Below, one piece after another: positions 17,094-28,200 of a stretch of DNA of 64,000 nt; position 1 is the first letter of the stretch; every line of letters begins with the position of its first letter. The translations under genes were made by a program, and so were the position numbers. The notes below the pieces were generated by a model. It did no database searches and was not told the DNA's origin. It saw nothing but the letters and a program-made list of their open reading frames with translations. Source of the stretch: Allobosea sp. WAO (lineage in GTDB: Bacteria > Pseudomonadota > Alphaproteobacteria > Rhizobiales > Beijerinckiaceae); contig NZ_JXTJ01000007.1 of assembly GCF_001509835.1 (NCBI RefSeq), forward strand, positions 1-64,000, written 5' to 3'.

Positions 17094-18392
17094 TCAGACG
17101 ATGCCGCCGCCGCCCCCTGTGCTGAGCGGGCGCTGCGCGGCGACATTCTCCCGGTAGCCGGACAGGCGATAGGCGCCGACGGGATCGATCGCGCCGCCGG
17201 CCCGGCGCCGCGCCTCGGCCAGCAGCGGCGTCACATCGGTGCGGAAGGCGCGCCGCAGAGCCTCCGCCGCCATGGCGGCATCGTTGCGCGCCTGCAGCTC
17301 AGCGAGCTGCTCCCGGTCGACGAGCAGCGCCTGGGCATGCGCCCGCCGGGCGGCGTCGGCGCTGAGCATCAGGCTCTCGATCGGGTCGGTGAGATTGTGC
17401 GACTGGTCGAGCATCAGCGCCGGCGCCTCGTCCCAGGCCTGGCGCTCCTCGGCATCGACCAGTTCGTTGAAGACCAGGAAGAGCCGGAACGGATCGACCG
17501 AGCCGGCATCGAGATCGTCGTCACCGAAACGGGAATCGTTGAGGTGGAAGCCTCCAAGCTTTCCGGCCGAGATCAATCGCGCGACGATCAGCTCGATATT
17601 GGTCGAAGGGGCATGGTGCCCGAGATCGACGAGGCAGCGGGCGCGGTGGCCGACGGCCTGGGCCGCGAGCAGGCAGGAGCCCCAGTCCTGCACCACCGTC
17701 GCGTAGAAGGCGGGTTCGAAATTCTTGTACTCCAGAAGCAGCCTCCAGCTCTCGTCGGGCAAGGCCGCTTCGATCGCAGAGACGGACTCGACATAGCGCT
17801 CGAAAGCGCGCGCCAAATGGGACTGGCCGGCGAAGTTGCTGCCATCGGCCAGCCAGATCGTCAGCGCCCGCGCACCCAGCGCCTGCCCCTTGCGGATGCA
17901 GTCGACATTGTGCGCGACGGCCTGAGCCCGCACTTCCGCATCGGCGTGGGACAGGCTGCCGAACTTGTATGAGAGCTTCTGGCCGGCCTGGTCCTGGAAG
18001 GTGTTGGAATTCACCGCATCGAAGCCGAGCCCGAGCTCCTGCCCGCGCGCCCGGACCGCCGCCATGTCGGCGATCTCGTCCCAGGGGAAATGCAGCGAGA
18101 CGCGCGGCGTCGCCCGGCCAAGCTGCTGGATGACGGCACAATCCTCGAGCTTGTCGAAGATGTCGGCGGGCTCGCCCGGTCCCGGGAAACGCGCGAACCG
18201 CGTTCCGCCGGTGCCGACGCCCCATGACGGGACAGCGATTTCCAGGGCCGAGACCCTGGCCAGCAGCATTTCGCAATCGATACCCCGTCGCGAGAGCGAT
18301 CGCGAAAGCGCCTCGTAATCCTGCGCGAGCGCGTCGGCCCCTTGCCGGTTATGCGCCTCGATGACCCCGGGATCGATCAGGAGTTCCGCCAT
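17094..18392 (-). CDS. rhaI: L-rhamnose isomerase, RhaI type
   Basis: A 432-residue enzyme of the xylose-isomerase-like TIM-barrel family in the form used by rhizobia for L-rhamnose catabolism. Likely metal ligands lie in LLLEYKNFEP, CLVDLGHHAPSTN and GGFHLNDSRFGDDDLDAG. It converts L-rhamnose to L-rhamnulose, which the kinase RhaK phosphorylates and RhaD then cleaves. It follows rhaD with only three bases between. The five-residue glycine run at the C-terminus (STGGGGGIV) is unusual but harmless-looking. The family match is strong across the whole length. Confidence 0.92.
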   Translation of the reverse strand: MAELLIDPGVIEAHNRQGADALAQDYEALSRSLSRRGIDCEMLLARVSALEIAVPSWGVGTGGTRFARFPGPGEPADIFDKLEDCAVIQQLGRATPRVSLHFPWDEIADMAAVRARGQELGLGFDAVNSNTFQDQAGQKLSYKFGSLSHADAEVRAQAVAHNVDCIRKGQALGARALTIWLADGSNFAGQSHLARAFERYVESVSAIEAALPDESWRLLLEYKNFEPAFYATVVQDWGSCLLAAQAVGHRARCLVDLGHHAPSTNIELIVARLISAGKLGGFHLNDSRFGDDDLDAGSVDPFRLFLVFNELVDAEERQAWDEAPALMLDQSHNLTDPIESLMLSADAARRAHAQALLVDREQLAELQARNDAAMAAEALRRAFRTDVTPLLAEARRRAGGAIDPVGAYRLSGYRENVAAQRPLSTGGGGGIV

Positions 18393-18395
18393 GAT

Positions 18396-20510
<2,115 letters not shown>

Positions 20511-20592
20511 GAGATCCTCGACTTCGGCGTTTCCGGCAAGCGGCTCGTTTCGGCCGCTGTTTCATAAATTCATCGCGAACTCTCAATCATTG

Positions 20593-20610
20593 TCAAGTTC
20601 GATCAAGTTC
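20593..20610. promoter_or_regulatory. Candidate DeoR operator between rhaD and its regulator
   Basis: The divergent gap holds a tandem direct repeat TCAAGTTC (20593-20600 and 20603-20610), each preceded at a similar distance by TGTCA- or GA-type bases, with a third partial copy TGTCATTTTC at 20611-20620. DeoR proteins often bind short direct repeats. The location between rhaD and the DeoR gene makes it the best operator candidate. Confidence 0.4.
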
Positions 20611-20710
20611 TGTCATTTTCTTGCAAGCCGCATTGCGATGCGCCTGAAAAAATGAAGGATGCCTCCGGCTGCGGCCGGCTCCGGACCAAGGGCAGGGAAA
20701 CGGAAACAAG

Positions 20711-21526
20711 ATGCTCGAACGCGAACGGCACAGGTTGATCGTCAAGCTGACCAATGAGCGCTCGATCATCGCGCTCTCCGATCTCGTCGACATGCTGGAT
20801 GCATCGGAAGCGACGATCCGGCGCGATATTGCGGCGCTCGACCGCAATGGCGAGTTGCGGCGGGTTCGCGGCGGGGCGGAGGCGCTGCGGCCGCGCCATC
20901 AGCACCAGCTCGCCGGCGTGCCCTTCGCCATGAGCCGTGACGTCAATGTCGCGCAGAAGCAGGCGATCGCGCGCGAGGCGGCCCGGTTGGTCGAGGACGG
21001 CATGAGCGTCATCCTCAATGCCGGCTCGACGACCTTCGAGCTCGCGCGCCTGCTGCGCGGACGAAACCTCGACGTCCTGACCAATTCATTCTCGATCGCC
21101 GGAGAGCTGCTCTCGGTGCGCCCGGGCTGCCGCGTGACAATTCCGAGCGGGACCGTCTATCCGGAGCACAACATCATCCTCAGCTCCTTCGAGCATGACG
21201 GCACCGAGAGCTTCGCCGGCGAGGTGCTGTTCACGAGTTGCTACGGGCTCGGCCGCGCTGGCGCGACCGAGAGGGATCCGCTCATCGCCCGCGCGGCGCA
21301 GAAGCTGGCGCGCCGGGCCGAGCGCATCGTGCTGCTCGCGGACAGTGCGAAGCTCAAGGTTCGGTCGTCGATGGTCGTGGCCCCGCTCGAGGAGATCGAC
21401 ATCGTCATCACCGACAGCGGCGCCGGCGGAGCCGAGATCGAGCTGCTGCGCAGCCTGTGCCCCGATGTGCGGGTTATGGAGGTAACGGACGCCGCCAAGC
21501 CCCCGGGTCTGCTCTCAGCGTCCTGA
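20711..21526 (+). CDS. DeoR-family regulator of rhamnose catabolism
   Basis: A 271-residue DeoR/GlpR-type protein. The helix-turn-helix is seen in LVDMLDASEATIRRDIAALDRNGEL (about residues 23-47) followed by RRVRGGAE, and the effector domain has LNAGSTTFELARLL (about 102-115). In Rhizobium the rhamnose regulator RhaR is a DeoR-type protein, and this gene is divergent from rhaD and tail-to-tail with rhaK, so it is the likely local repressor. Its 3-prime end overlaps that of rhaK by 12 bases on the opposite strand. Confidence 0.85.
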   Translation: MLERERHRLIVKLTNERSIIALSDLVDMLDASEATIRRDIAALDRNGELRRVRGGAEALRPRHQHQLAGVPFAMSRDVNVAQKQAIAREAARLVEDGMSVILNAGSTTFELARLLRGRNLDVLTNSFSIAGELLSVRPGCRVTIPSGTVYPEHNIILSSFEHDGTESFAGEVLFTSCYGLGRAGATERDPLIARAAQKLARRAERIVLLADSAKLKVRSSMVVAPLEEIDIVITDSGAGGAEIELLRSLCPDVRVMEVTDAAKPPGLLSAS

Positions 21527-22879
21527 CGCCGGTCCTTCGGCGATCATCGCCCGCCATGTCCTGCGATAGCCTTCCAGATCCAGGTCGAGCGCGGCAATCT
21601 CCTGCGCGGCGAGCGTATAGTCCGGTAGCTGCGCGGCCTCCGACGGCCAATGTGCGAGCAGCGCCGCACCGACGGCGGTGCCGTGCTGGTCCTGCGAGGC
21701 GAGGATGCGCACATCGGGCAGAAGCGTGGCGAGCGCTCCGAGATAGAGCGGATTGGTGGCGAAGGGCCCGTCGACATAGAGCTTGGAGACGGGGCCGGTG
21801 AGGGCGAGGCTTTCGCAGGTCATCAGGGCACAGTAGAGCGCGGCCAGCGCCGCGTTCTGCGCCGGCCCGGACGGTGTCCCGCGAACGGCCCCGCTTCTTC
21901 CGCCGAACGGACCGCCAGCGGCAAAGGAAGGCAGTGCGCATACCTGCGCCGCCACGACCGCGCGCAGATCCTCGAGGCTCGCTTGCCCGCCGAGCTCCGC
22001 CAGTGCGGCGTATTCCCGCCCACCCATGAAACGAGCCGAGGCCACGGGCCGCCCGAGCACATCGATATTCGCCAGCGTGTCGCGCTCGGCCGAAAGGCCG
22101 GGGACGTCCCCTTGCGTGTTGAAGCAGACGAACCAGGTGCCGGTGCTGACGAGTGCGAAGGGCTCCCGCGAGCCGGCGAGATAGCGCAGGAAGGCGGCGT
22201 TGCTGTCATGCGCGCCGGCCAGAACCCGGCACCTGGTGGGCAGGCCGAGCGCAGGCGCGGCCTCGCCGAGCGTCGCCCAGGCGGGTGCAATCGGCGGGAA
22301 CAGGCGGTCCCAGCCCATTGCGCCGGACAGCGAGGAAGGGCCGGCCTTCAAGGGCGCCCAGAGGTCGGTGTGGCAGCCGAGCGACGAGACTTCCGAGACC
22401 AGCTCGCCGCTGAGCTTCCAGGCCCAGTACTGCGGATAGGCGATCAGCGCCCGAGCCTCGTCGAAGAGGCCCGGCGTGGAACGATCGAGCGCGAATAGTT
22501 GCCGTCCGGCATTGAGGCCCAAAGGCAGGTTTGGCGAAAAGCTCTCCGTGAAATCCGGCCGCAGAACGTCGTACTCGGCTGAAACGGTGTCAGGAACACG
22601 CTGTTCGTAATCGACGATCCCATGGGCAAGTCCACTTTCGCCCATGATGGCGAAGGCAGCTCCATGTGTGGCCGGCACGATGGCCGAAAGGTTGAAGCGC
22701 ACCGCGATCAGCTTCAGGCTCGCCAGAATGAACTCCCAGCTGCGCGTCGTATCGAGGCGGCCGCCATCACTGATGGACGCCATGCCATGCGTGGCGACGA
22801 CGTTCAGGTCGTGATCGACAGCGAGGATTTTGCTGTTGGTCTTGCCTATATCCAACACGGCGGTCACACCGAAAGTCAT
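21515..22879 (-). CDS. rhaK: FGGY-family sugar kinase, probable rhamnulokinase RhaK
   Basis: A 454-residue kinase of the FGGY/hexokinase-fold family. It opens AVLDIGKTNSKILAVDHDLN, the phosphate-binding loop of the family, and later has AGAHDSNAAFLRYL and the adenosine-binding region KLYVDGPFATNPLY. RhaK in Rhizobium is both the rhamnulose kinase and needed for uptake. The family alone would also fit other ketose kinases, but the rhaI/rhaD neighbours make rhamnulose the likely substrate. It is transcribed from its own promoter, being separated from rhaD by the convergent DeoR gene. Confidence 0.83.
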   Translation of the reverse strand: MTFGVTAVLDIGKTNSKILAVDHDLNVVATHGMASISDGGRLDTTRSWEFILASLKLIAVRFNLSAIVPATHGAAFAIMGESGLAHGIVDYEQRVPDTVSAEYDVLRPDFTESFSPNLPLGLNAGRQLFALDRSTPGLFDEARALIAYPQYWAWKLSGELVSEVSSLGCHTDLWAPLKAGPSSLSGAMGWDRLFPPIAPAWATLGEAAPALGLPTRCRVLAGAHDSNAAFLRYLAGSREPFALVSTGTWFVCFNTQGDVPGLSAERDTLANIDVLGRPVASARFMGGREYAALAELGGQASLEDLRAVVAAQVCALPSFAAGGPFGGRSGAVRGTPSGPAQNAALAALYCALMTCESLALTGPVSKLYVDGPFATNPLYLGALATLLPDVRILASQDQHGTAVGAALLAHWPSEAAQLPDYTLAAQEIAALDLDLEGYRRTWRAMIAEGPASGR

Positions 22880-23165
22880 CGTCGTTCTCCCCGCGATATC
22901 GAGACGAACATCGCACCACGCATGCTGCGAAGGCTATTCCAACGATTGAAACTCGCCAGCGAGTTTCGCCTTAGGGTCGATTGATCAGCTTGCCCGAGAG
23001 CGGACCTTCCGAGGGTCCGCAAAGTGGGAAGCGGGCATTGGGCGACCTCCCGATTCCGGACGTTTGCCGAGCCACCACAACGACCAGTTAGGCCGACCGC
23101 TTCCGGTCAAGGCGAAGGCGATACGGTATATTGCATTTTCTGATTACATTATGCATTTATCGAGG
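22880..23165. promoter_or_regulatory. Divergent control region of rhaK and the aconitase gene
   Basis: A 286-base gap. A 7-base-stem hairpin (GCGGACC/GGTCCGC) lies at 23000-23020. Just before the aconitase start the DNA turns A/T-rich and carries a direct repeat TGCATTT at 23132-23138 and 23152-23158, 20 bases apart, a plausible site for the GntR regulator of the aconitase cluster. No confident -35/-10 pair. Confidence 0.35.
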
Positions 23166-25838
23166 ATGAGCAGCCGAACACGACCGCTATTCAAGGTTGG
23201 TACCTCCTCGACGGAGACTTGTGTCGTTGCCGACCTCGCCGCTCAGCTCGGCGACGCGCTCCTGCGGTTGCCGCACGTCTTGCGTCTCGTCACCGAGAAC
23301 GTGCTGCGGGAATCCAAGGGGCAGGAGGAGCGCGATCAGGCCCTGCGTGACCTGCGCGACTGGCTTGTCCACGGCACCTCGGGCGCGGAGATCGCGTTCC
23401 AGCCCGGTCGCGTGCTGATGCACGACACGACCTGCACGCCGGCCCTCGTCGACGTCGCCGCCATGCGCGATGCCATTGCCCGGGCAGGCGGAGATCCAGA
23501 GCGCCTGAGCCCGGTCCTGGCGGTCGACGTCTCGGTCGATCACTCCCTGGGGGTCGACCTCTCGGCCTCGCCCGACGCCATGCGGGTCAACATCGCGCGC
23601 GAATACCGCCGGAATGGCGAACGCTATCGCTTCCTGAAATGGGCTACGCGGGCCCTCGACGGCGTCCGCGTCCATCCGCCGGGCACCGGCATCATGCACA
23701 CCATCAACCTGGAGCAGCTCGCGACCGTCGTGACCACGCGCCGGATCGACGGCCGGCTCTGGGCCCTGCCCGACACGCTGATCGGCACCGACAGCCACAC
23801 GCCGATGATCAACGGCATCGGCGTGCTTGGCTGGGGCGTCGGCGGGCTCGAGGCCGAGAGCGTCATGTTCGGCATGCCGGTGATGATGCGCATTCCCGAC
23901 GTGATCGGCGTTCGCCTGACGAACCAGCTACGCGAGGGCGTCAGCGCGACCGATCTCGCGCTTGCCGTGACGCAGCGCCTCCGGTCCCGGAATGTCACCG
24001 GCGCGTTCGTCGAGTTCTTTGGGCAGGGCGTCTCCAGCCTCTCGGCAGGCGAGCGCGCGGTGGTCGCCAATATGACCCCGGAATTCGGCGCCTCGACCGG
24101 CTATTTCCCGATCGACGATGCGACGCTGGCCTATCTCGCGCGAACCGGTCGGTCGCCGGAGCAGATCGCCCTGGTCGAAGCTTACGCGAAGGAGCAGCAG
24201 CTCTGGTTCGATCCGCAGGCAGAGCCCCGCTATACCGATGTCGTCGAGATCGATCTCGCTGCGATCGCCATCAGCCTCGCCGGCCCGCGCCGTCCGCAGG
24301 ATCTGCTTTCGCCCGAAGCGGTGCGGCCGGCCCTCGTCGCGATGACCCAGCCCAAGACCGTATCCGTCTCGTTGCCGCGCTTTCCCGTCGCCCTCGCCGC
24401 AATCACGAGCTGCACCAACACCTCCGACCCGCGCCTCGTGGTGGCGGCCGGCCTGGTCGCCCGCAAGGCCCATCGGCTTGGGCTGAAGCCACCGGCCTGG
24501 GTCAAGACTTCACTGGCACCGGGATCGCCTGCGGCGGAACGCTATCTCAGGCGGGCGGGACTGCTCGATGATCTGGAGGCCCTCGGCTTCGGCATCGTCG
24601 GCTATGGCTGCACCACTTGCATCGGCAATTCGGGACCGCTGCTGCCGGCGATGGACACGGCCATCCGCGCCGGAGAGGTCCTTCCGGTCGCGATCCTGTC
24701 GGGCAACCGCAACTTTCCCGGTCGGGTCCATGGCCAGATCGAGGCCGGCTTCCTGGCTTCACCGGCGCTGGTGGTGGCCTATGCGCTCGCCGGCGATGCC
24801 GATCGCGACATTCTCCGGCAGCCACTGGCCTCGACCCCGGATGGCAAGCCGGTGACCTTGGCCGAGCTGTGGCCGAGCGGCGCCGAGATCGACACGGCGC
24901 TGGGGCTCGCCCTCGACCCCGGGGATTTCAGCCGAGCATTCGCCACGGCGACGAAGAGCCGTCACTGGGCCGAGCTCGACGCGCCGTCTTCGGCCCTGTT
25001 CCCATGGGATCCGGCCTCGACCGCACTGCGGCCACCGCCCTTTGCTGGGGCGCTCGAACCTCATCGGCTCGGTCACTATCGCGCCCATCCCCTGCTGGTT
25101 CTCGGTGACGACATCACGACGGACCATATCTCGCCGGCCGGACAGACCCCTGCGGCAAGCGAGGCCGGACAATGGCTGATCGAGCGCGGCGAGGATCCGA
25201 AGGATCTCAACGTCTACGCCGCGCGCCGCGGCAACTGGGAGGTCATGCTGCGCGGCCTGTTCACTAACCGCAGCGTCGTGAACCGCCTTGCACCCGATCT
25301 GCCGGCGGGCTCGACCCTTCATGTACCGACCGGCCAGATCATGTCGCTGTGGCGCGCCGCCGCGCTGTACCGCGCTTCGGGCGATGCGATGGTCGTCGTC
25401 GCCGGCGAACGCTATGGCACGGGTTCGTCGCGCGACTGGGCCGCCAAGGGGCTAGGTCTCCTCGGCGTCAATGCCGTCATCGCCCGGAGCTTCGAGCGCA
25501 TTCATCGCTCCAACCTGATCGGCATGGGCATTCTGCCGCTTCAGTTCCCGGCCGGCGCCGGGCCTGGTTCCCTGGAGCTTGCGCCCGGTGACACCATCGA
25601 GATCGAGGCCGGGCCCGAATGGATCGCTCCGCGCAGCATCGTCACGGCCCGCATCCATCGTTTCGGCGGCGCGGTTGAACCCCTGTCGCTGCAGGCTGCC
25701 GTCGAGACCGCGCTCGAATGCGAGACGCTGCGCGCCGGCGGCATCATTTCCCTGATCCTCGGGCGCGCGCTTGCCGCGCCTGTTCCGCCTTTCACCGCAA
25801 CCGGTGAAGCACGACCCGCGCCCCTGCGGGAAGCCTGA
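23166..25838 (+). CDS. acnA: Aconitase of the AcnA family (divergent paralogue)
   Basis: An 890-residue [4Fe-4S] hydro-lyase. The cluster cysteines are C416 in SCTNTS and C482/C485 in [11 protein letters not shown], with the same 66-residue spacing as E. coli Acn[26 protein letters not shown] and [16 protein letters not shown] are also conserved. The start at 23166 gives the normal family length; an upstream in-frame ATG at 23151 is possible and neither has a good ribosome site. Several positions differ from housekeeping AcnA (for example RRGNW for [13 protein letters not shown] for CHQVNLEY). With a Bug receptor and GntR regulator behind it, a specialised role in external tricarboxylate use is likely. 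Confidence 0.85.
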   Translation: MSSRTRPLFKVGTSSTETCVVADLAAQLGDALLRLPHVLRLVTENVLRESKGQEERDQALRDLRDWLVHGTSGAEIAFQPGRVLMHDTTCTPALVDVAAMRDAIARAGGDPERLSPVLAVDVSVDHSLGVDLSASPDAMRVNIAREYRRNGERYRFLKWATRALDGVRVHPPGTGIMHTINLEQLATVVTTRRIDGRLWALPDTLIGTDSHTPMINGIGVLGWGVGGLEAESVMFGMPVMMRIPDVIGVRLTNQLREGVSATDLALAVTQRLRSRNVTGAFVEFFGQGVSSLSAGERAVVANMTPEFGASTGYFPIDDATLAYLARTGRSPEQIALVEAYAKEQQLWFDPQAEPRYTDVVEIDLAAIAISLAGPRRPQDLLSPEAVRPALVAMTQPKTVSVSLPRFPVALAAITSCTNTSDPRLVVAAGLVARKAHRLGLKPPAWVKTSLAPGSPAAERYLRRAGLLDDLEALGFGIVGYGCTTCIGNSGPLLPAMDTAIRAGEVLPVAILSGNRNFPGRVHGQIEAGFLASPALVVAYALAGDADRDILRQPLASTPDGKPVTLAELWPSGAEIDTALGLALDPGDFSRAFATATKSRHWAELDAPSSALFPWDPASTALRPPPFAGALEPHRLGHYRAHPLLVLGDDITTDHISPAGQTPAASEAGQWLIERGEDPKDLNVYAARRGNWEVMLRGLFTNRSVVNRLAPDLPAGSTLHVPTGQIMSLWRAAALYRASGDAMVVVAGERYGTGSSRDWAAKGLGLLGVNAVIARSFERIHRSNLIGMGILPLQFPAGAGPGSLELAPGDTIEIEAGPEWIAPRSIVTARIHRFGGAVEPLSLQAAVETALECETLRAGGIISLILGRALAAPVPPFTATGEARPAPLREA

Positions 25839-25883
25839 ACAGCGCGAGAAGCGCGACCACCTGTCACCCTTGGGAGGATCATC

Positions 25884-26852
25884 ATGACGACGCGCAGACT
25901 TTTCCTGGCAGCTGGCATCGCCGCCCTGTCGATCTCGCCCGGCCTCGTGCTGGCCCAGTCGCCGATCCAGGAGCTGAAGATCATGGCACCGGCCGGTCCA
26001 GGCGGAGGCTGGGATGGCGCCGCCCGTTCGATCCAACAGGTCCTGACCGAAACCAAGGCGGTCCGCAGCGTCCAGGTCAACAACGTCACCGGTGCCGGCG
26101 GCACGATCGGCTTGGCGCAGTTCATCAACAACGCCAAGGGCGATCCGAGCCAACTGATGGTCAACGGTATCACTATGGTCGGCGCCATCCTGACCAACAA
26201 GTCGCCTGTCAGCCTGGACCAGGTGACGCCGCTGGCACGCCTCACCGGCGATCCGCTGGTCATCGTCGTCCCCGCCGAGTCGCCCCATAAGTCGGTGAAG
26301 GACTTCGTCGCGGCAATCAAAGCCGATGTGGCGCGCGTCACCTGGGCGGGCGGATCGGCCGGAGGCGCCGACCACATCCTGGCCGCCCTCGTCACCAAGG
26401 TGGCAGGAGCCGATGCCGGCAAGGTCAATTACGTCGCCTTCTCCGGGGGCGGCGAAGCTCTGGCGGCGATGCTCGGCGGCCGCGTGACCGCGGGTGTTTC
26501 CGGCTATGGCGAGTTCGAAGGCCAGATCAAGGCGGGCAAGCTGCGCGCGCTGGCGATTTCGTCCGGCAAGCGCCTCGAGGGCGTCGATGTCCCCACGCTC
26601 AAGGAACTTGGTTACGACGTCGAGGTCGTGAACTGGCGTGCGGTCATGGCTCCTGCCGGCATCAACGCCGATCAGAAGGCGCAACTGACCAGGCTCTTCG
26701 ACGGCATGGTCGCGAGCAGCGAGTGGAAGGCGCTGCTCAAGGCGCGCGGCTGGGACGACTATTATCTCGCCGGCGAACCTTTCGCCGCCTTCCTGAAAGA
26801 AGAACAGGTCCGCGTCGGCGACATTCTCAAGACCATCGGCCTCGTCAAATAG
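25884..26852 (+). CDS. Bug-family tricarboxylate receptor (TctC-like)
   Basis: A 322-residue periplasmic protein with a Tat-like signal ([15 protein letters not shown]) cleaved after VLA near residue 24. The mature part begins [20 protein letters not shown], the Bug/TctC opening that binds carboxylates, and continues [19 protein letters not shown] precedes the start. Bug proteins feed TctAB membrane partners, but none is encoded in the window, so it is an orphan receptor or uses a distant TctAB. Following an aconitase, citrate, cis/trans-aconitate or tricarballylate are reasonable ligands. Confidence 0.88.
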   Translation: MTTRRLFLAAGIAALSISPGLVLAQSPIQELKIMAPAGPGGGWDGAARSIQQVLTETKAVRSVQVNNVTGAGGTIGLAQFINNAKGDPSQLMVNGITMVGAILTNKSPVSLDQVTPLARLTGDPLVIVVPAESPHKSVKDFVAAIKADVARVTWAGGSAGGADHILAALVTKVAGADAGKVNYVAFSGGGEALAAMLGGRVTAGVSGYGEFEGQIKAGKLRALAISSGKRLEGVDVPTLKELGYDVEVVNWRAVMAPAGINADQKAQLTRLFDGMVASSEWKALLKARGWDDYYLAGEPFAAFLKEEQVRVGDILKTIGLVK

Positions 26853-26925
26853 GCTCTGCTTGCGGCGCGCCGCAGCCGGCCATAGACCTCGTCTCGGGGC
26901 GGGACTTCCGCCCGGGGTATTGGCG

Positions 26926-27828
26926 ATGGCCGGCAGCGGAAGACGAGAGCTTGCAACACCACTGGCGGCGCGCATCCTCGTCGAGATCAGGGATGGCGTC
27001 CTCGCCGTCGGCACCCATCTCCGCTCTCAGGACATCGCGACGCGTTTCGGCGTGTCGCGGTTTCCGATAGGCCAAGCGCTCCAGATCCTCGCCGACAAGG
27101 GCGTGCTGCGTCACGAACGCAATCGCGGCTATTTCGTCCAGCAGGCGTCGCCGCCTTCCAGTGATGCACTCGGGCTTTCCGAGCAGGACGACGTGACCCG
27201 GGCCTACTTCCGGATCGCGGACGACCATCTCCGTGGCAAGCTTCCGGAGCAGGTCAGCGAAGCCGATCTGCGTGAGAGCTACGGCCTCACGCGCGCCGAG
27301 CTCGGCGCAGTCCTGACGCGCATCAGCCAGGAGGGCTGGGCGGAGCGCCGCGCCGGCTATGGCTGGACCTTCGCGCCGGTATTGAACACACCGGACAGCC
27401 TTGAGCAGACCTACCGGCTGCGCCTCGCGCTTGAACCCGCAGCGCTGCTGGAGCCGGGATATCATCTGACGCCGGAGAGCATTGCGGCGTGCCGCGCTGC
27501 CGAGGAGCGGCTCCTCGCAGGCGCGATCGAGACGGACACGGCCGATGCCTTGCACGAACGCGGTGTGCGCTTTCACGAGACCATCGTAGCGGGCTCGGGC
27601 AACCCGTTCTTTCTCGACACGATCCGCCGGATCAATCGCGTGAGACGCTTGCTGTCCTATCGCTCCATGCTCGACCGCAAGCGCTACCGTCAGCAATGCG
27701 AGGAGCATCTCGCGATCCTCGACAGCCTGGCGGCAGGACGACAATCGGAGGCCGCCGAGCGCCTGCGTCTGCACCTGACCCACACCATCGACAATCTGAG
27801 CGGTATCCGAGCGCTGCTGAGCCGCTGA
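26926..27828 (+). CDS. GntR-family regulator with FCD-like domain
   Basis: A 300-residue regulator with a winged helix at the N-terminus (GTHLRSQDIATRFGVSRFPIGQALQILADKGVL, about residues 27-60). A second similar segment around LRESYGLTRAELGAVLTRISQEGWAERR (about 110-140) looks like a duplicated DNA-binding or wHTH domain. A C-terminal helical effector domain follows (about 150-295, with FHETIVAGSGNPFF). The ATG at 26926 is preferred to an upstream alternative start at 26860. It lies 73 bases after the Bug gene and probably controls the aconitase-Bug unit. The doubled winged helix is unusual for GntR proteins. Confidence 0.82.
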   Translation: MAGSGRRELATPLAARILVEIRDGVLAVGTHLRSQDIATRFGVSRFPIGQALQILADKGVLRHERNRGYFVQQASPPSSDALGLSEQDDVTRAYFRIADDHLRGKLPEQVSEADLRESYGLTRAELGAVLTRISQEGWAERRAGYGWTFAPVLNTPDSLEQTYRLRLALEPAALLEPGYHLTPESIAACRAAEERLLAGAIETDTADALHERGVRFHETIVAGSGNPFFLDTIRRINRVRRLLSYRSMLDRKRYRQQCEEHLAILDSLAAGRQSEAAERLRLHLTHTIDNLSGIRALLSR

Positions 27829-28098
27829 TCCAGGCTTGGTGTCGAGCCAGCCCCGAGCGCCAGGACCAGACATAAAGACACAGCCTGAGAACAGACCGTC
27901 CTTGAGCACCCGAGCCCTTGATCGACAGTCTGTGCGGGACACAGGCCGTGCGCGGGCCTGAACCAAGAGATCCTTTCAAGGCTCTCGAACCCACAGCGCG
28001 CCGCTGAACAAGCGACGCTGTCGGCGCCCATCGCTAGCATCCCAGCGACCGAGGCGAATGCGCTCTGCCAAGCGAGCCGGGACGAGGCAGGGCAGCCG

Positions 28099-28135
28099 GA
28101 GCATTTCCGCGAGTCTCTGAATCGCGGGAATGCTC
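28099..28135. repeat. Inverted repeat between the GntR and HlyD genes
   Basis: A hairpin with arms GAGCATT-CCGCGA and TCGCGG-AATGCTC around a short loop, with one unpaired base per arm. It sits between convergent genes and directly adjoins the dispersed repeat at 28143-28200, sharing its AATGCTC end. It may be part of the same element, or act as a bidirectional terminator. Bases 27829-28098 hold nothing I recognise. Confidence 0.5.
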
Positions 28136-28142
28136 TATCTCT

Positions 28143-28200
28143 TTGTTTCATCGCATTTTCTGCACGCGAACCGGCGCCACTTCGCTCGAAAATGCTCTAG
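28143..28200. repeat. Dispersed rhizobial intergenic repeat
   Basis: A stretch reading TTGTTTCATCGCATTTTCTG, then CACGCGAACCGG, then CACTTCGCTCGAAAATGCTC. From memory this closely matches an intergenic element found in many copies in Rhizobium, Bradyrhizobium and Methylobacterium genomes (GAGCATTTTC...GCGAAGTGG...CCGGTTCGCG...). Its right end contains the stop codon of the HlyD-type gene (28197-28199). Confidence 0.6.

Noticed and set aside
22980..23030. A riboswitch or attenuator before the aconitase gene
   Set aside because: Only one simple seven-base hairpin is visible and it lies over 130 bases before the start; no conserved riboswitch core was found.
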